Positions 1-6,244 of a stretch of 22,336 nt of DNA are shown one piece after another; position 1 is the first letter of the stretch, and every line of letters starts with the position of its first letter. The notes under the pieces are model-generated. The model was not told the origin of the DNA. It worked only from the letters and a program-made list of their open reading frames with translations, and ran no database searches. This DNA is from Desulfuromonadaceae bacterium (GTDB lineage Bacteria; Desulfobacterota; Desulfuromonadia; Geobacterales; Pseudopelobacteraceae), in assembly GCA_028686145.1 (NCBI GenBank), contig JAQUCQ010000014.1, forward strand, positions 1 to 22,336. Direction: 5' to 3'. The translations under genes and the position numbers were made by a program.

Positions 1-191
1 GAAAAGGAGCCGGTTGATTCATGATAGCTCATCTTCCCACTGGCGCCGTTCTTAACAATTGCCCACGTCGCAGGATTTTTGGTAAACAGGAGAAGTTTCT
101 TTTTACCGCTTGCAGAGTAACATGCTACGACAGTCAGCATGAGAAGCAAAGCTGTCAAGGCCTGAATATGCAAAATGTGCTTAGCTTTCAT
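1..191 (-). CDS. Putative lipoprotein, N-terminal part only (runs off window)
   Basis: An open frame begins with ATG at 191-189 and runs without a stop to the left edge, giving 63 codons. The start of the protein is a classic lipoprotein signal: basic MKAKH, a hydrophobic stretch rich in L and A, then a lipobox-like LTVVAC with the acceptor Cys at residue 24. The mature part begins YSASGKKKLLLF and continues with a polar, lysine-rich segment. I do not recognise the family. No good Shine-Dalgarno sequence is visible upstream of this ATG, so the exact start is uncertain. It lies 57 bp downstream of the rhodanese gene on the same strand, with a probable terminator between them. It may therefore be transcribed separately, or by read-through, as part of the same envelope cluster. 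Confidence 0.6.
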   Translation of the reverse strand, partial: MKAKHILHIQALTALLLMLTVVACYSASGKKKLLLFTKNPATWAIVKNGASGKMSYHESTGSF

Positions 192-207
192 GTGGTGGCG
201 TATCTGT

Positions 208-257
208 AAAAAAAATTCAGGACACATGATCAATAATCCACCGGCACCTTAGTGTCC
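208..257 (-). terminator. Probable intrinsic terminator after the tandem rhodanese gene
   Basis: On the minus strand GGACAC, which overlaps the last codons of the rhodanese gene, can pair with GTGTCC about 26 nt later. After two or three spacer bases comes a run of eight T (208-215). The loop is long for an intrinsic terminator, so the call rests mainly on the stem plus the T run at the end of an operon. Confidence 0.5.
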
Positions 258-1139
258 CGTCCGCTTTTCCCAGGCTTCCCAGCCCCCCTCGTAATTCTTC
301 GCTTCTGGAAGACTTGATAGCTGGTGAACAAACCATGCATATGCTGAGCGAACACCACCCAAGCAGTAATAAACAACCGGTTTCGATGTGTCCACGCCAT
401 GTTCAGCAAGTAATTTTTTACATTCTGCCGGAGAAAGCGGACGATGATCCTTACCGGTATAGAAATCTTCCCAGTGAATATGGATAGCTCCAGGAATTTT
501 ACCCCTGATCCATTCAAAGGTTGAGCGGGTATCGACAAGTGTATATGCGCCTTTTCTATTCTGGATATCTTCTGTAGAAACTACCCACTGGGGTTTCAGC
601 GCCACCTTATAGTAAGCTTTTTTGGCAACAGTTTTTTCTGTCCCACTGCTCAAGGGGAGATTCTGGGCTCGCCATGACTGGATGCCACCATTCAGCAACC
701 GGACAGGGCCTCTGTGCCCGAGCCAGGCAAGCAACCAGACAGTATATCCCTCGCTGCCCCAGCTCTTGTCGGCATCGCCGTACACCACGATCGGGCTTTT
801 TTCGTCAATCCCCAACCCTGCCAATGCAACCGCTAGTTCCTGTGGAGGAAAGGATCTATATTTTACCCCTGTGGCATCGGTGCGGGTGTAGCTGTCCCAA
901 AAGAACTGGATTGCTCCCGGGATGTGGCCAGCTTCCCAATCGGACTTGGGCCGAGAGTCAAGGATCACCCACTTTGGGGCATTTCTCATCAGGGCATGTG
1001 CTTCAATTAAGCCAAGGTCAGCAGCCATAGCAATTGAAGGCGGCGACTGGATTGCCACCACAGCAACCATCAATGCCGCGAACAACAAGGTCATGCGGAT
1101 TTTTCTCCGCAGTGTAAAAATCTTTGTACTTACATGCAT
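249..1139 (-). CDS. Exported tandem-domain rhodanese (thiosulfate sulfurtransferase family)
   Basis: Rhodaneses move sulfane sulfur from donors such as thiosulfate to a thiophilic acceptor through a persulfide on a loop Cys. This 296-residue protein starts MHVSTKIF, has basic residues, then a hydrophobic segment at about 17-31 that fits a signal peptide ending near AMAA, so it should act outside the cytoplasm. The N-terminal rhodanese domain (about 42-165) shows the substrate-entry motifs ILDSRP and GHIPGA but has GDADKSWG at the active-site loop, with no Cys. The C-terminal domain (about 185-293) has VDTR, GKIPGA and the catalytic loop CLGGVRS with Cys259. I chose ATG at 1139 because a GAAGGGAA ribosome site precedes it. 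An earlier in-frame ATG at 1247 would overlap the glycosyltransferase gene and spoil the signal peptide. It is the last gene of the four-gene operon that starts at 4658. Confidence 0.9.
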   Translation of the reverse strand: MHVSTKIFTLRRKIRMTLLFAALMVAVVAIQSPPSIAMAADLGLIEAHALMRNAPKWVILDSRPKSDWEAGHIPGAIQFFWDSYTRTDATGVKYRSFPPQELAVALAGLGIDEKSPIVVYGDADKSWGSEGYTVWLLAWLGHRGPVRLLNGGIQSWRAQNLPLSSGTEKTVAKKAYYKVALKPQWVVSTEDIQNRKGAYTLVDTRSTFEWIRGKIPGAIHIHWEDFYTGKDHRPLSPAECKKLLAEHGVDTSKPVVYYCLGGVRSAYAWFVHQLSSLPEAKNYEGGWEAWEKRTGH

Positions 1140-1191
1140 GAATATTTCCCTTCGGCACTCGTTCAGTGAGGACTTGTGTGTTTTAGAGTAC

Positions 1192-1983
1192 TTATTTGCA
1201 GGTTTCTGCATCAATACTATTGCGTTCCACATTGAATTTTTCAACATAACCTGCAGAACTTGTTACTTTTTGACGTTTATGCTGGCGCAGTTCATGCGCG
1301 AGTTCCCAACCGATAACCCAGAGAATGGTGCATCCAGCCTTGACGGTACCGGAGATTGTTCGACTGATCTTTGATTTTCCCGCTGTTCGTCTATGATATG
1401 GAACCTTGATTTCCTGAATCTTCAAGCCACGCTTAAGAGCCCGAACCTGCATCTCAACCGTCCAGCCGAAGTCCTGGTCAGCCATGGCCAAACGTTCCAA
1501 CGCTATCCAGCTGATAACACGCATCGGGCCCAGATCGTGATAGTGATGATTCCAGAACAATCTGATTAAACCGGTAGCCAGCAGGTGACCGAAGCGCTGC
1601 TGAAAACTGAGCGCCTTACGTTCAACGGGAATGCGTTCTCCCAGGACAAAGTCCTGTTCACCCGCAGCAACCGGGGTGATCAGTACCGGCAGACACGCCA
1701 GATCATCACTGCCGTCGGCATCAACAAATGCGACAATATCAGGAGGATGGCTGCGCAGTGCGGCAAGTCCTGCCAGACAGGCTCTGCCATATCCCGCTAC
1801 CGACTCGTTAACCACCAGAGCACCATATGCAGCAGCAATCCGGGCCGTCCCATCCGTCGAACCATTGTCAACAACCACAATCCGCGTAATTCGAGATGGT
1901 ATGTTCCTGAGCACCCCTGCCAGGGAGAGCTCCTCGTTTCTGGCCGGAATGATCACAGCTATTTCAGGGGTTGAGGTATTCAC
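1192..1983 (-). CDS. GT2-family glycosyltransferase, dolichyl/polyprenyl-phosphate sugar transferase type
   Basis: This is a 263-residue GT-A fold enzyme predicted to move a sugar from a nucleotide donor, probably to a polyprenyl phosphate on the inner face of the cytoplasmic membrane. Visible motifs in order are VIIPARNEE (about 10-18), VVVDNGSTDGT (36-46), VAGYGRACLAG (62-72), the metal-binding DAD at 88-90 in FVDADGSDD, LGPMRVI (151-157), and DFGWTVEMQVRALKRGLK followed by PYHRRTAGKSKI, the typical C-terminal signature of DPM1-like enzymes. There is at most one weak hydrophobic segment, near 216-229. The start is a GTG whose last two bases fall within the TGA stop of the upstream iron-sulfur/VTT gene (GTGA overlap), so the two are almost certainly translationally coupled. 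Related GT2 enzymes occur in clusters with TVP38 proteins. The sugar and acceptor cannot be read from sequence. Confidence 0.85.
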   Translation of the reverse strand: MNTSTPEIAVIIPARNEELSLAGVLRNIPSRITRIVVVDNGSTDGTARIAAAYGALVVNESVAGYGRACLAGLAALRSHPPDIVAFVDADGSDDLACLPVLITPVAAGEQDFVLGERIPVERKALSFQQRFGHLLATGLIRLFWNHHYHDLGPMRVISWIALERLAMADQDFGWTVEMQVRALKRGLKIQEIKVPYHRRTAGKSKISRTISGTVKAGCTILWVIGWELAHELRQHKRQKVTSSAGYVEKFNVERNSIDAETCK

Positions 1984-3809
1984 TCGCCTGATGCCTCAAC
2001 CACCTGTTGCCCCTTAAATTTTCGATAAATAGCCGGAATCAGCGACACCACAACAATCATCCCGATACCAAGCATTGCTGTCGGTGAGACCTTCCCTTTG
2101 ATCAATCCAAGTAACGAACTGGAGAACACGATGAATGCGATGCAAGCCGGCAGCATACAGACAAACGAGGTGACGGCATACTGGATAAACGACACCTTGG
2201 TCAGACCGAAGGCATAGTTCAACAGATTGAACGGAAAGACCGGAATCAGACGGGTAAAGGCAACCACTTTCCAACCGTGCTGAGCAACTTCACTGTCAAG
2301 TTTTTCCCATTTCGGGCCGCTCAGCTTGCTTGACACCCAGTCACGCGCCACATAGCGTGCCGTCAGGAAAGCCAGTGATGCACCGATAGTTGCACCGGTA
2401 ATAGTATAGGCAACCCCCCAGACCGGGCCGAAAACAATGCCCCCGACAATAGTGATTGGCAGTCCGGGTAGAAACAGCACCGGTGCCAGAGCATAGATTA
2501 AAATATACATAGCAGGCGCCAGGACACCATATGAGGAAATCAGAGCCTGCAACTTTTCCTGCTGAAGATAGTGTGTTGCTCCCGACAGTTGCACGCCGGC
2601 AACTGCGGCCACAAGTAGCGCCAGTATAATCAGTGGTGTAAGGGAGCTCTTAACGTGCGCCCCCTGTCCCGCTACAAATGTGCGCTCTCGAGTCACAGTG
2701 AATCCTTCCTTATTTTTGAAGCTTCTTTTAAGGCGAAGCCGATTTAGATAGGTAATCGGCGCGCAGGCTCCCTTTTTCTTTCCTGCCAGCGTCCGTTCTG
2801 GGGCAAAAAGTACATCCACAAGATGATTGGTCGGCGTATGACCACCTAACTCTTGTACACAGGCAGCACAGTAGGTGATTATTCTTCTGCCATTTGCCTC
2901 TTTTTTCCTAAGAGATCCCCACGTCGTTGCCAGATCCGGATTAATCATGTCTACGGCCCCACCTTTGCCACAACACACCGTGTTTATCCTGGAATGGGGC
3001 ATTTCTTCAACTGCCAACCCCTGCCGTTGTAGCAGATTCCGCACCGCCTGATGCACCAGCTGTGCATCGCGAATCACACAGGGGTCATGAACCGTCACTG
3101 TTCCGGAGACTCTTTCTAGTAACAAGCCTGACTCTGCAAGCCTCTCCCATACCGTTTTTACCTGTAATCCATGGCCTAAGGTATCGAACATCACCTGACA
3201 GTTGGGGCAGGCCACCAGCACCTCTTTCACCCCCCGCTGCACTAACCAGTTATTCATCTCCTCGAACATGCCATTAACATACTGTTCACGCCCCAACGTC
3301 TGGGACGGTTTCAGGCAACAGTCAAAGACGATTCCTACGTTCGGATCATTTTTCTGAAGCTCTGCAAAAACCTTGCTGACCCCATCCGGACGCGTGCCGG
3401 ACAAAGAACAGCCGGGGAAAAAAATCGTCGTGCACTCCTCGGGTAGACGGTACAAACTAAAACGGCGCGATGTCCCCAATTTTTCATATGTAACAAGAGG
3501 ATTGTGCTCCGGGTAGTTACCGTATCCACGCTCCACAGCTTCACGCCTCATCTCCAGGAACAGCCCATCAAGATCGAGAGCTTCCGGACAAACCACCGAG
3601 CAGAGGCCGCAGAGACTGCACTCAAAGGAACGTTTCAGGGATATGGGTACAGATGCATCAATAATTCCGACTATGGTCTTTGGTGTACCGTACTTTTTGA
3701 GAAAGGCGCATTCACGAATGCACTCTCCACAATTGGTGCAGCCCACTAGTGTTGCTGCCATCTGATCCTGCAGACCTATGCGAATGTTGTTATTACTACA
3801 GGTATTCAT
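1980..3809 (-). CDS. Fusion of HdrD/GlpC-like iron-sulfur protein and TVP38/TMEM64 (VTT) membrane domain
   Basis: This 609-residue protein combines a cytoplasmic redox module with a membrane module. Residues 24-34 and 64-74 hold two 4Fe-4S ligand sets of the CxxCxxCxxxC type. Two CCG-type cysteine-rich domains follow, as in heterodisulfide reductase D or glycerol-3-phosphate dehydrogenase C: Cys134 with Cys164-Cys165 and CPNC at 201-204, then Cys244 with Cys279-Cys280 and CAAC at 314-317. After a basic linker (345-385) the C-terminus (about 388-595) is a VTT domain with several membrane segments and the family motif around TRLIPVFPFNLLNYAFGLT (519-537). VTT proteins include lipid scramblases and the DedA-type polyprenyl-phosphate flippases. 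The AGGAG site upstream supports the ATG at 3809. It sits 9 bp after the barrel gene and overlaps the glycosyltransferase gene. The fusion may couple thiol/disulfide or persulfide redox chemistry to a membrane step; this is inference. Confidence 0.88.
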   Translation of the reverse strand: MNTCSNNNIRIGLQDQMAATLVGCTNCGECIRECAFLKKYGTPKTIVGIIDASVPISLKRSFECSLCGLCSVVCPEALDLDGLFLEMRREAVERGYGNYPEHNPLVTYEKLGTSRRFSLYRLPEECTTIFFPGCSLSGTRPDGVSKVFAELQKNDPNVGIVFDCCLKPSQTLGREQYVNGMFEEMNNWLVQRGVKEVLVACPNCQVMFDTLGHGLQVKTVWERLAESGLLLERVSGTVTVHDPCVIRDAQLVHQAVRNLLQRQGLAVEEMPHSRINTVCCGKGGAVDMINPDLATTWGSLRKKEANGRRIITYCAACVQELGGHTPTNHLVDVLFAPERTLAGKKKGACAPITYLNRLRLKRSFKNKEGFTVTRERTFVAGQGAHVKSSLTPLIILALLVAAVAGVQLSGATHYLQQEKLQALISSYGVLAPAMYILIYALAPVLFLPGLPITIVGGIVFGPVWGVAYTITGATIGASLAFLTARYVARDWVSSKLSGPKWEKLDSEVAQHGWKVVAFTRLIPVFPFNLLNYAFGLTKVSFIQYAVTSFVCMLPACIAFIVFSSSLLGLIKGKVSPTAMLGIGMIVVVSLIPAIYRKFKGQQVVEASGE

Positions 3810-3818
3810 GGCACTCTC

Positions 3819-4658
3819 CTATGGCGTTTTGAGATAGAGTGCCAGTGAATAGGTTGCTCCGGCGGCGGTGTTCTGGCCGTAAATTTCCGGAGTATAAGAT
3901 GCCTCCAACCCCCAGTTTGACGCGGCTTTAAAGCCGACTGTCAGATCCAGCTTACCCAGGTCAAAGTTATTGGTAGAGGTCGGATTGCCATTGGTGTCAA
4001 TTTTGCTGCCATTGTTAACGCTGAACGTCCCATCCAATTTGGCGCGGGTATAGAAATCCTTCGTGACATCAACCCCAAATTCGACCAAATAGCGAATTTC
4101 GTCAGACGGAGCTTCGGCACGCCAGCGATAGCCGATCTCCACGTTGGCGTAGCCTGGAATAACAGGGTACAACGAACGGCCATACAGAAGTCGCAACTCA
4201 GTGTCATACTGACCGTTACCCAACGGCAGCGGGTCTGTAGTGTCATATGCACCGGGGATCTTCACCAGCAATTGACTGGCAACAATCCCAAGTTTCTCAC
4301 TGTCCACTATTTTGTAGCGCAGTCCCAGATCAACATCTCCGAGTCCATACCCCTTTGCAAGCATCGAGTTATCTTCATTTTCCAGCCATTTATAGGTCAG
4401 TGAGTTGATCACGGTCAGATTGTCTAACAAGCCGTACTCGATGTAGTTGCAAAGGTTGTAATCGGTATATTTACCGTTATTAGCCATTCCCTTGCGGTTG
4501 CCAGTTGAGTCAAAGGTCTCGTGGGAATAATAGTAGTTGAAGGACAGCTTGTCGTAGAAACCGCCCTGTTTCGCAGTCCAGGCACCGGCAAAACTTGATG
4601 TTGCTGAAACAGTAAGGAGCATTGTCACTGCCAGAGATCGTAAAAATAGTGATTTCAT
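3819..4658 (-). CDS. Outer-membrane beta-barrel protein
   Basis: The protein is 279 residues from ATG 4658, where a well-spaced AAAGGA site sits; a longer in-frame start at 4709 has no such site and would precede the signal peptide. MKSLFLRSLAVTMLLTV followed by SSFAGAW is a clear Sec signal peptide. The mature protein is a succession of amphipathic beta strands with aromatic girdles (GGFYDKLSFNYYYSHETF, YIEYGLLDNLTVINSLTYKW, DVDLGLRYKI, ANVEIGYRWRAE, LDLTVGFKAASNWGLEASYTPE) and a polar loop containing an Asn/Thr-rich stretch. That pattern fits a porin or transporter-like outer-membrane barrel. It is the first gene of the operon that continues into the iron-sulfur/VTT fusion, so it may give that system a path to the exterior. 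In Geobacter sulfurreducens an outer-membrane channel (ExtI) lies beside a rhodanese lipoprotein and is tied to selenite/tellurite reduction, but I cannot claim homology without alignment. Confidence 0.8.
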   Translation of the reverse strand: MKSLFLRSLAVTMLLTVSATSSFAGAWTAKQGGFYDKLSFNYYYSHETFDSTGNRKGMANNGKYTDYNLCNYIEYGLLDNLTVINSLTYKWLENEDNSMLAKGYGLGDVDLGLRYKIVDSEKLGIVASQLLVKIPGAYDTTDPLPLGNGQYDTELRLLYGRSLYPVIPGYANVEIGYRWRAEAPSDEIRYLVEFGVDVTKDFYTRAKLDGTFSVNNGSKIDTNGNPTSTNNFDLGKLDLTVGFKAASNWGLEASYTPEIYGQNTAAGATYSLALYLKTP

Positions 4659-4913
4659 GTTATTCCTTTCGTGGTTGATATTAAATATGATTTTCACTGC
4701 TCCACACATTAACCAGCAAGACTTTGTCCTTCTTTTCCGCTGATGTTGCGCCGGTTTTGATTACTATTTTGACGACAAACAACTTATCAACTGACGAATG
4801 AGAAGATGAACAACATGCCGAGAGGACGAGAGATCACATCAGCTATTTACATCTGAATTACAGCTGTTTTTACAGTTTCATTTCATTGATTTCTTCCAAA
4901 AGCTATTTTCTTA
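4659..4913 (-). other. AT-rich upstream region of the barrel operon
   Basis: The gap between the rhodanese terminator and the barrel gene is AT-rich and has no convincing gene. It should hold the promoter of the four-gene operon (4658 to 249). A weak candidate is a TTGATA-like element near 4780, but the spacing to a -10 is poor, so I do not mark a promoter. CAGCT/AGCTG repeats near 4838-4866 could form a hairpin. The region is long enough to contain a regulator site. Confidence 0.4.
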
Positions 4914-4954
4914 AAGAAATAATATCCCAAACCCCAAAAGTGATTTGGGATATT
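4914..4954 (-). terminator. Intrinsic terminator of the two-domain rhodanese lipoprotein gene
   Basis: An exact 11-bp inverted repeat, AATATCCCAAA (4921-4931) and TTTGGGATATT (4944-4954), encloses a 12-nt loop. On the minus strand it lies 22 bp after the stop at 4977 and is followed by ATTTCTTT, a modest T-rich tract. Confidence 0.75.
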
Positions 4955-4976
4955 TAAGTGTTCTCAACTTTGTCTG

Positions 4977-6056
4977 TTACTGCGGTATTCCGGTTTCCCT
5001 GGCATTTGCATGATTAGTAGACCACAGATACCATCCGCCTTCATAGTTGGCGGCAGGCCATCCCATCATATATGCATAAAAGGTATACATGGCTGACCTC
5101 GCGCCCCCGCCGCAATAAAAATACATTTTTTTGCCTGGGGTAAATCCTGATTGGGTCCATTTATACGCTGCTTCTTGAAAAGGTATAAAGGACTGAGCAT
5201 CAGCACTTGAGATATCAACCCAGTCTCCTATCCACTTGGCTGTAGGGATACGGCCTTTCTCGTCAAACCACCAGTAATATGAATTTGTCGCACCGGTGAA
5301 TTCATTCCACTCACGGTCATCGACGATGATTGAGCCGGTATTTGTTCTGCCTATAACATCTTGAACGTCTTTGGTCGTAGCAATGTACTCCGGGTGCCCC
5401 GCAGATACACCAAAACTTGCCACGGGAGACCATGCAGTTGTACCTGTCTCGACTGTATTGCCCGCCGCTACCCATGCTTTATAGCCGCCATTAAGAATGC
5501 GGACATCATTAACTCCCGCATATAATAATGCCCAGGCAATGCGCCCTGCTGTCATCGTGGAGATATCATCATCCGCATAAACGATGACGGTTTTGTCCTT
5601 GGTGATTCCCATGCTGGCAAAAAATGCCTGCAGAGCGGAAAGCTCTTTTACATAGGAATTAGACGGACTTGCATAACCATCTCCATACTCTGAAGTCGGG
5701 CCGGTTTCTATTGAGTATGTATCCAGGAATATAGCGCCGGGGATGTGCCCGGCCGTAGCGAAGGGGAGCCCGGCCCCGGTAGCGGATATCTCATTTGTTG
5801 CATAACGGGGATACCATGACGTATAGACGACCACGTATCCGTTGCCGGGATAGGTGCTCGGGGTACCTGCCGTGCCGGGATTACCACCTGTTATTAGAGT
5901 ATTTACCCAGGCCGGATCCACGAGCGCCTCGTAGTGTGTCTGCGCTAACTTAGGTGCAGGTGTGGATGGTGAAGAGCTTGATGAACTACCGCACCCCATC
6001 ATGGTTGAAACAGCGATCACAAGCGCCAAAACAAATTTCACAATTCCACTTTTCAT
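4977..6056 (-). CDS. Two-domain rhodanese lipoprotein
   Basis: This 359-residue sulfurtransferase homologue has a lipoprotein signal: MKSGIVKF, a hydrophobic core, and a lipobox-like TMMGC with acceptor Cys22, followed by a serine-rich tether. The N-terminal rhodanese-type domain (about 45-205) has GHIPGAI (103-109) and ILNGGYKAW but carries ADDDISTM instead of a Cys loop, so it should be structural. The C-terminal domain (about 225-350) has IIVDDREW, GRIPTAKW, and the catalytic loop CGGGARS with Cys315, then NYEGGWYLW. An AAAGGAG site sits about nine bases before the ATG. It is closely similar in order and wording of motifs to the C-terminal half of the neighbouring four-domain protein, so the two look like products of a tandem duplication. 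It should be anchored to a membrane facing the periplasm or exterior. The sulfur donor and acceptor are unknown. Confidence 0.9.
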   Translation of the reverse strand: MKSGIVKFVLALVIAVSTMMGCGSSSSSSPSTPAPKLAQTHYEALVDPAWVNTLITGGNPGTAGTPSTYPGNGYVVVYTSWYPRYATNEISATGAGLPFATAGHIPGAIFLDTYSIETGPTSEYGDGYASPSNSYVKELSALQAFFASMGITKDKTVIVYADDDISTMTAGRIAWALLYAGVNDVRILNGGYKAWVAAGNTVETGTTAWSPVASFGVSAGHPEYIATTKDVQDVIGRTNTGSIIVDDREWNEFTGATNSYYWWFDEKGRIPTAKWIGDWVDISSADAQSFIPFQEAAYKWTQSGFTPGKKMYFYCGGGARSAMYTFYAYMMGWPAANYEGGWYLWSTNHANARETGIPQ

Positions 6057-6086
6057 ATACTTTAGCTCCTTTCAGTTATTGGGACC

Positions 6087-6170
6087 TCAATCGATAAATG
6101 GAAACCACGAGCCCTCCGGCGAGCCACCGTAGTAAGTAGGAGACCATGCGAGCGGCACTATTTCAGTCCA
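6087..6170 (-). pseudogene. Possible C-terminal remnant of a lost gene between two rhodanese genes
   Basis: The minus-strand frame ending in TGA at 6087 reads WTEIVPLAWSPTYYGGSP and then EGSWFPFID. Its composition is protein-like, with aromatics and Gly/Pro, and it has no start codon of its own. Upstream it runs into the terminator of the four-domain rhodanese gene. It may be the tail of another rhodanese paralogue, which often ends soon after a conserved Trp-rich segment, but the match is by eye only and a chance open frame is possible. Confidence 0.3.
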
Positions 6171-6171
6171 G

Positions 6172-6219
6172 GAAAAAGGGAAAGTACGGCCTTGCCTTAT
6201 GACATGAGCCGTACTCCCT
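6172..6219 (-). terminator. Intrinsic terminator of the four-domain rhodanese gene
   Basis: On the minus strand GGGAGTACGGC pairs with GCCGTACTTTCCC (two unpaired T) around a 17-nt loop. The stem is followed directly by TTTTT. It lies 26 bp after the stop codon at 6245. Confidence 0.75.
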
Positions 6220-6244
6220 CAAAGAACACACATTCAATTTTAAG

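Noticed and set aside
1140..1247. N-terminal extension of the tandem rhodanese from ATG 1247
   Set aside because: It would overlap the glycosyltransferase gene, has no ribosome site and would bury the signal peptide; ATG 1139 has a GAAGGGAA site.
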